From: Gammaproteobacteria bacterium
Lineage (GTDB): Bacteria > Pseudomonadota > Gammaproteobacteria > UBA9214
NCBI GenBank assembly: GCA_029881775.1
Contig: JAOULY010000080.1
Location: 1-7,681 of the forward strand
Reading direction: 5' to 3'
Length of the DNA stretch: 7,681 nucleotides
The translations under genes and the position numbers were made by a program. Shown here piece after piece: positions 5,165 to 7,681 of the stretch. The stretch's first letter is position 1. The number at the start of each line of letters is the position of its first letter. The notes beneath the pieces are model-generated. The model ran no database searches. It had not been told where the DNA came from and saw nothing but the letters and a program-made list of their open reading frames with translations.

Positions 5165-5184
5165 CAGTATGTAAATACATGTAA

Positions 5185-5820
5185 TTAATCTATATTTTTG
5201 TCTTTGTATTCACACAGATCGGAAATAATGCATGACTGGCAGCGCGGTTTGCGGGCCACGCAGGTATAGCGTCCGTGCAGGATCAGCCAGTGATGCGCAT
5301 CGAGTTTGAATTCTTCGGGCACCAGCCGCAGCAGTCGCTGTTCGACTTCGGCCACGTTTTTCCCCGGTGCAATGCCGGTCCGGTTCGCGACCCTGAATAT
5401 GTGTGTATCGACGGCGATGGCCGGATGACCAAAGGCGGTATTGAGCACAACGTTGGCGGTTTTGCGACCGACGCCCGGTAGTGCCTCGAGTGCCGCACGG
5501 TCATCGGGTACCTTGCCACCGTGATGCTCAACCAGGATGGCGCAGGTCTTGATGATATTTTTTGCCTTGGTGTTGAACAGGCCGATTGTCTTTATGTATT
5601 CGCGCAGTCCTTTTTCGCCGAGTTTCAGAAGTGCAGCCGGTGTGCGGACCTTCTTGAACAGCGCGGCAGTTGCCTTGTTTACGCCAACATCAGTTGATTG
5701 CGCGGACAGTATGACCGCAACCAGCAGTTGAAACGGGTTGCCGTATTTCAGCTCGGTGGTCGGGTGCGGGTTGGCGTCGCGCAGACGGGAAAAAATTTCC
5801 GTGCGTTTCTCGCGGTTCAC
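5185..5820 (-). CDS. nth: Endonuclease III (DNA glycosylase/AP lyase) Nth (211 aa)
   Basis: Cytosolic base-excision repair enzyme that removes oxidised pyrimidines and nicks abasic sites. Nearly collinear with E. coli Nth, including length (211). The helix-hairpin-helix LPGVGRKTANVVLNTAF (114-130) carries the catalytic Lys120. VDTHIFRVANR (137-147) supplies the catalytic Asp138. The [4Fe-4S] ligands are Cys187, Cys194, Cys197 and Cys203 (C-x6-C-x2-C-x5-C). The start is GTG at 5820, giving MNREKRTEIFSRL, which matches the family N-terminus. AGGA lies 11 bases upstream, a long spacing. The gene begins 19 bases after the rnfE stop, the usual rnf-nth arrangement in gammaproteobacteria, so it is probably co-transcribed. 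All catalytic and cluster residues are present. Confidence 0.98.
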   Translation of the reverse strand: MNREKRTEIFSRLRDANPHPTTELKYGNPFQLLVAVILSAQSTDVGVNKATAALFKKVRTPAALLKLGEKGLREYIKTIGLFNTKAKNIIKTCAILVEHHGGKVPDDRAALEALPGVGRKTANVVLNTAFGHPAIAVDTHIFRVANRTGIAPGKNVAEVEQRLLRLVPEEFKLDAHHWLILHGRYTCVARKPRCQSCIISDLCEYKDKNID

Positions 5821-5839
5821 GTGCTTGATTGTCCTGCTG

Positions 5840-6529
5840 TCAGGCGGGAGAGGGTTGTTCTGAAGGTACTGGCAAAACAGATGCTTGCCGCTGCCGCCTG
5901 CTGTTGATGATATTCACGCCGGCGATGATGAAACCGAGGCCGATAAACGCCCCTGGTGGCAGTATCGCCAGCAGGAAGCCGCGGTAGTCATCGACCAGTG
6001 TCAGTGTGAGTGAACGTCCTGCTTCACCGAACATCATGTGCGCCTGCGACAGCAAGGTGCCCTGGCCAAGCAGTTCGCGCATGCCGCCGAGCACGACCAG
6101 TACCAGTGTAAAACCGATGCCCATGGCCAGTGCATCGACGATGGCGCGGTCCACTGGATTGCGGGAGGCGAATGACTCGGCGCGTCCGATGATTGCACAG
6201 TTTGTCACGATCAGGGGTATGAAGATGCCCAGTACCTTGTAGAGGTCATGCAACCATGCATTCATGGCGAGTTCGATAACGGTTACAACAGAGGCAATAA
6301 TCAGCACGAATACCGGGATGCGGACCTCCGGGCGAATCAGCCTGCGTATCAGCGAAACCGTTGCATTGGATGCCAGTAAGGTAAGTGTCGTTGCCAGTCC
6401 CAGGCCGAGTCCGTTTACCATGTTGGTTGTGACCGCCAGTAACGGGCACAGGCCGAGCAGTTGCACGATACCGGGGTTGTTGGTCCACAGGCCGTCGGTG
6501 ACGATGGTAGTGAGTGCGGGTTTGCTCAT
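5840..6529 (-). CDS. rnfE: Rnf/Rsx electron transport complex subunit E (229 aa)
   Basis: Polytopic inner-membrane subunit of the Rnf (Rsx) complex, homologous to NqrD. With RnfA it holds the intramembrane iron-sulfur cluster that passes electrons across the membrane. About six membrane segments are visible (roughly 20-38, 40-62, 70-91, 97-117, 128-150, 183-207). The two cluster-ligand cysteines of the family are present: C28 (QLLGLCPLLAV) and C111 (IVTNCAIIGRAE). PVDRAIVDALAMGIGF and LPPGAFIGLGFIIAGVN are further signatures. The tail is extended and Pro/Ser-rich (VPSEQPSPA). The ATG at 6529 follows the rnfG stop by 3 bases and has no clear ribosome binding site, so translation is likely coupled. 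Certain. Confidence 0.98.
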   Translation of the reverse strand: MSKPALTTIVTDGLWTNNPGIVQLLGLCPLLAVTTNMVNGLGLGLATTLTLLASNATVSLIRRLIRPEVRIPVFVLIIASVVTVIELAMNAWLHDLYKVLGIFIPLIVTNCAIIGRAESFASRNPVDRAIVDALAMGIGFTLVLVVLGGMRELLGQGTLLSQAHMMFGEAGRSLTLTLVDDYRGFLLAILPPGAFIGLGFIIAGVNIINSRRQRQASVLPVPSEQPSPA

Positions 6530-6532
6530 GAT

Positions 6533-7162
6533 TTATTCAGTGATCGGTGCTGTTGAGTAAAGCATCTCGCGGTTGGCCTGATAGTACAGCAAAGTACGCC
6601 TGACTGCCTTGACGATTGCGCGTGGCGTGATGGTGGCGCCAGTCAGCTGGTCGAATACACCGCCGTCTTTTTTAACGCGCCATTGTTTTATGGGTGGATT
6701 GCCGAGTGACTTTCCGTCAAAGCCGAGAACCCAGTCGGAACGCTGTTCATCAATCGCATCACCGAGTCCGGGTGTTTCGCGGTGAGTAATGATGCGCACA
6801 CCACTGAGCGTGTCATCCGCGCGTATACCAATCAGCATTTTAATGCGCCCGCTGTAGCCGTCCGGCGCGACCGCGGTCATGACCAGGCCGGCATCGGCGG
6901 AATTATTTCGTGCACGGTAGACGGTTATTACCTTATCCCTCTCGTTTGCCTCGGGCAGTGTCACTGTAATGCGATCCTCGAGCAGGTCGTTATCGTAGCT
7001 GCCGGCAGGTAATAACTGGTTCAGCTTGCGTTGCAGTGTTGCCCGTTCGTTGGCGGCAATCTTTTCCCGGGTGCCATCGTACGTGAAGGCGACCATGGAA
7101 GTGCCCAACACCGTAAACAGCAGCAGGATAACGGCCGTGATAATGATCTGGCGGTAATTCAT
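6533..7162 (-). CDS. rnfG: Rnf/Rsx complex flavoprotein subunit G (209 aa)
   Basis: Periplasm-facing subunit with covalently bound FMN, homologous to NqrC. One N-terminal membrane anchor (IIITAVILLLFTVLGTSMVAF, 6-26) is followed by a soluble FMN-binding domain. The ApbE flavinylation motif D-x-x-(S/T)-G-A-T is DQLTGAT at 171-177, so Thr177 should carry the FMN. TPGLGDAID (130-138) is another family signature. The open frame extends much further upstream, to 7495, but that part lies over rnfD in another frame. The ATG at 7162 gives the normal anchor and a 4-base ATGA overlap with rnfD. AAGGA directly abuts the ATG. Length is typical. Confidence 0.97.
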   Translation of the reverse strand: MNYRQIIITAVILLLFTVLGTSMVAFTYDGTREKIAANERATLQRKLNQLLPAGSYDNDLLEDRITVTLPEANERDKVITVYRARNNSADAGLVMTAVAPDGYSGRIKMLIGIRADDTLSGVRIITHRETPGLGDAIDEQRSDWVLGFDGKSLGNPPIKQWRVKKDGGVFDQLTGATITPRAIVKAVRRTLLYYQANREMLYSTAPITE

Positions 7163-7681
7163 TCCTTGCGCTGTCCGAATACCCGCGGGCGGGTGTAAAA
7201 GTCGATGGTCGGTGCGGCGAGATTCATGAGCAGGACCGCGAACGCCACACCATCCGGGTAGCCGCCCCAGGTGCGGATCACCCAGGTCAGGACGCCGATG
7301 CCAAAGCCAAACCAGAGCCGTCCCCGTGGCGTGGTGCTGGCCGACACCGGGTCGGTGGCTATGAAAAACGCCCCGAGCATGGCGGCGCCGCTGAACAGGT
7401 GGAACAGGGGTGAGGCGTACGTGTCCGGGTCGTACAGGTGAAATGCCAGTGCAGTCAGCGCCAGTCCGGCCAGCATGCTGGCGGGTATGCGCCACTGGAT
7501 GACGCGCAGTTTAAGCATGAACAGTCCGCCGGCGAGGAAGCAGAGATTCACCCACTCCCAGCCGGCGCCGCCCGCCAGGCCGAACAACGCGCCGCTCTGC
7601 AGTTCGGTCAGGGTCTCGCCCAGTCCAAGCCGCGTGCGTACCGTGTCCAGCGGTGTCGCCATGGTAACGGCGTCGATAGAA
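7159..7681 (-). CDS. rnfD: Rnf/Rsx complex subunit D, C-terminal part (5' end beyond the right edge)
   Basis: Polytopic inner-membrane subunit homologous to NqrB with covalently bound FMN. Only the last 173 residues and stop are visible. The frame continues to the window edge, reading ...SIDAVTMATPLD at the start, so the ATG at 7660-7662 is an internal methionine, not the start. DAVTMAT fits the ApbE motif D-x-x-(S/T)-x-A-T, with the flavinylated Thr at codon 7654-7656. Downstream are several hydrophobic helices and the conserved GAFFIATDPVSASTTPRGR and GYPDGVAFAVLLMNLAAP stretches. It ends with the family tail TIDFYTRPRVFG. The stop overlaps rnfG by four bases. RnfD rather than NqrB is supported by the rnfG-rnfE-nth context. 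Confidence 0.96.
   Translation of the reverse strand, partial: SIDAVTMATPLDTVRTRLGLGETLTELQSGALFGLAGGAGWEWVNLCFLAGGLFMLKLRVIQWRIPASMLAGLALTALAFHLYDPDTYASPLFHLFSGAAMLGAFFIATDPVSASTTPRGRLWFGFGIGVLTWVIRTWGGYPDGVAFAVLLMNLAAPTIDFYTRPRVFGQRKE

Noticed and set aside
7163..7495. N-terminal extension of rnfG into the rnfD frame region
   Set aside because: The extension overlaps the conserved rnfD C-terminus in another frame; the start at 7162 gives the normal membrane anchor and ATGA coupling.

Overview
The window looks like part of a gammaproteobacterial chromosome. Three things point there: PurT and endonuclease III are close to their Escherichia coli counterparts, the order rnfD-rnfG-rnfE-nth is the usual gammaproteobacterial one, and base composition is moderately GC-rich by eye. 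I cannot name the genus. The region is compact, with only one gene-free stretch of about 300 bases (1877-2175) and one AT-rich promoter region (4964-5184).

Left part (1-1876): the first 213 residues of purT run off the left edge on the minus strand. Divergent from it is a two-gene plus-strand operon. Its first gene encodes an exported protein of unknown family with only two cysteines (198 aa); its second encodes a TlpA/ResA-like periplasmic thioredoxin with a WCPPC active site. They overlap by ATGA.

Middle part (2176-4963, all minus strand): a four-gene copper-binding RiPP operon of the HvfA/bufferin type. Transcription order is hvfA (precursor with a Sec-type signal peptide and eight EGKCG pentapeptides), hvfB (DUF692/MNIO multinuclear iron oxidase), hvfC (DUF2063 partner protein), then a DoxX-type membrane protein (HvfX-like). 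From work on Haemophilus influenzae HvfABC and on bufferins, HvfB with HvfC is expected to convert the EGKCG cysteines to copper-binding heterocycles, and the product acts in the envelope. This is the most interesting part of the window. The family is known, but the nine-cysteine precursor, the cysteine pair in the DoxX protein, the leader hairpins and the convergent TlpA operon deserve attention.

Right part (5185-7681, minus strand): the 3' end of an rnf (rsx) operon, rnfD (partial) - rnfG - rnfE - nth. It encodes subunits of the membrane ion-translocating ferredoxin:NAD+ oxidoreductase (or SoxR-reducing) complex, followed by endonuclease III. Stop and start codons are 4-base overlapped, 3 bases apart and 19 bases apart, so this is one transcription unit. 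hvfA follows nth on the same strand after 221 bases of AT-rich sequence, which probably holds its own promoter.
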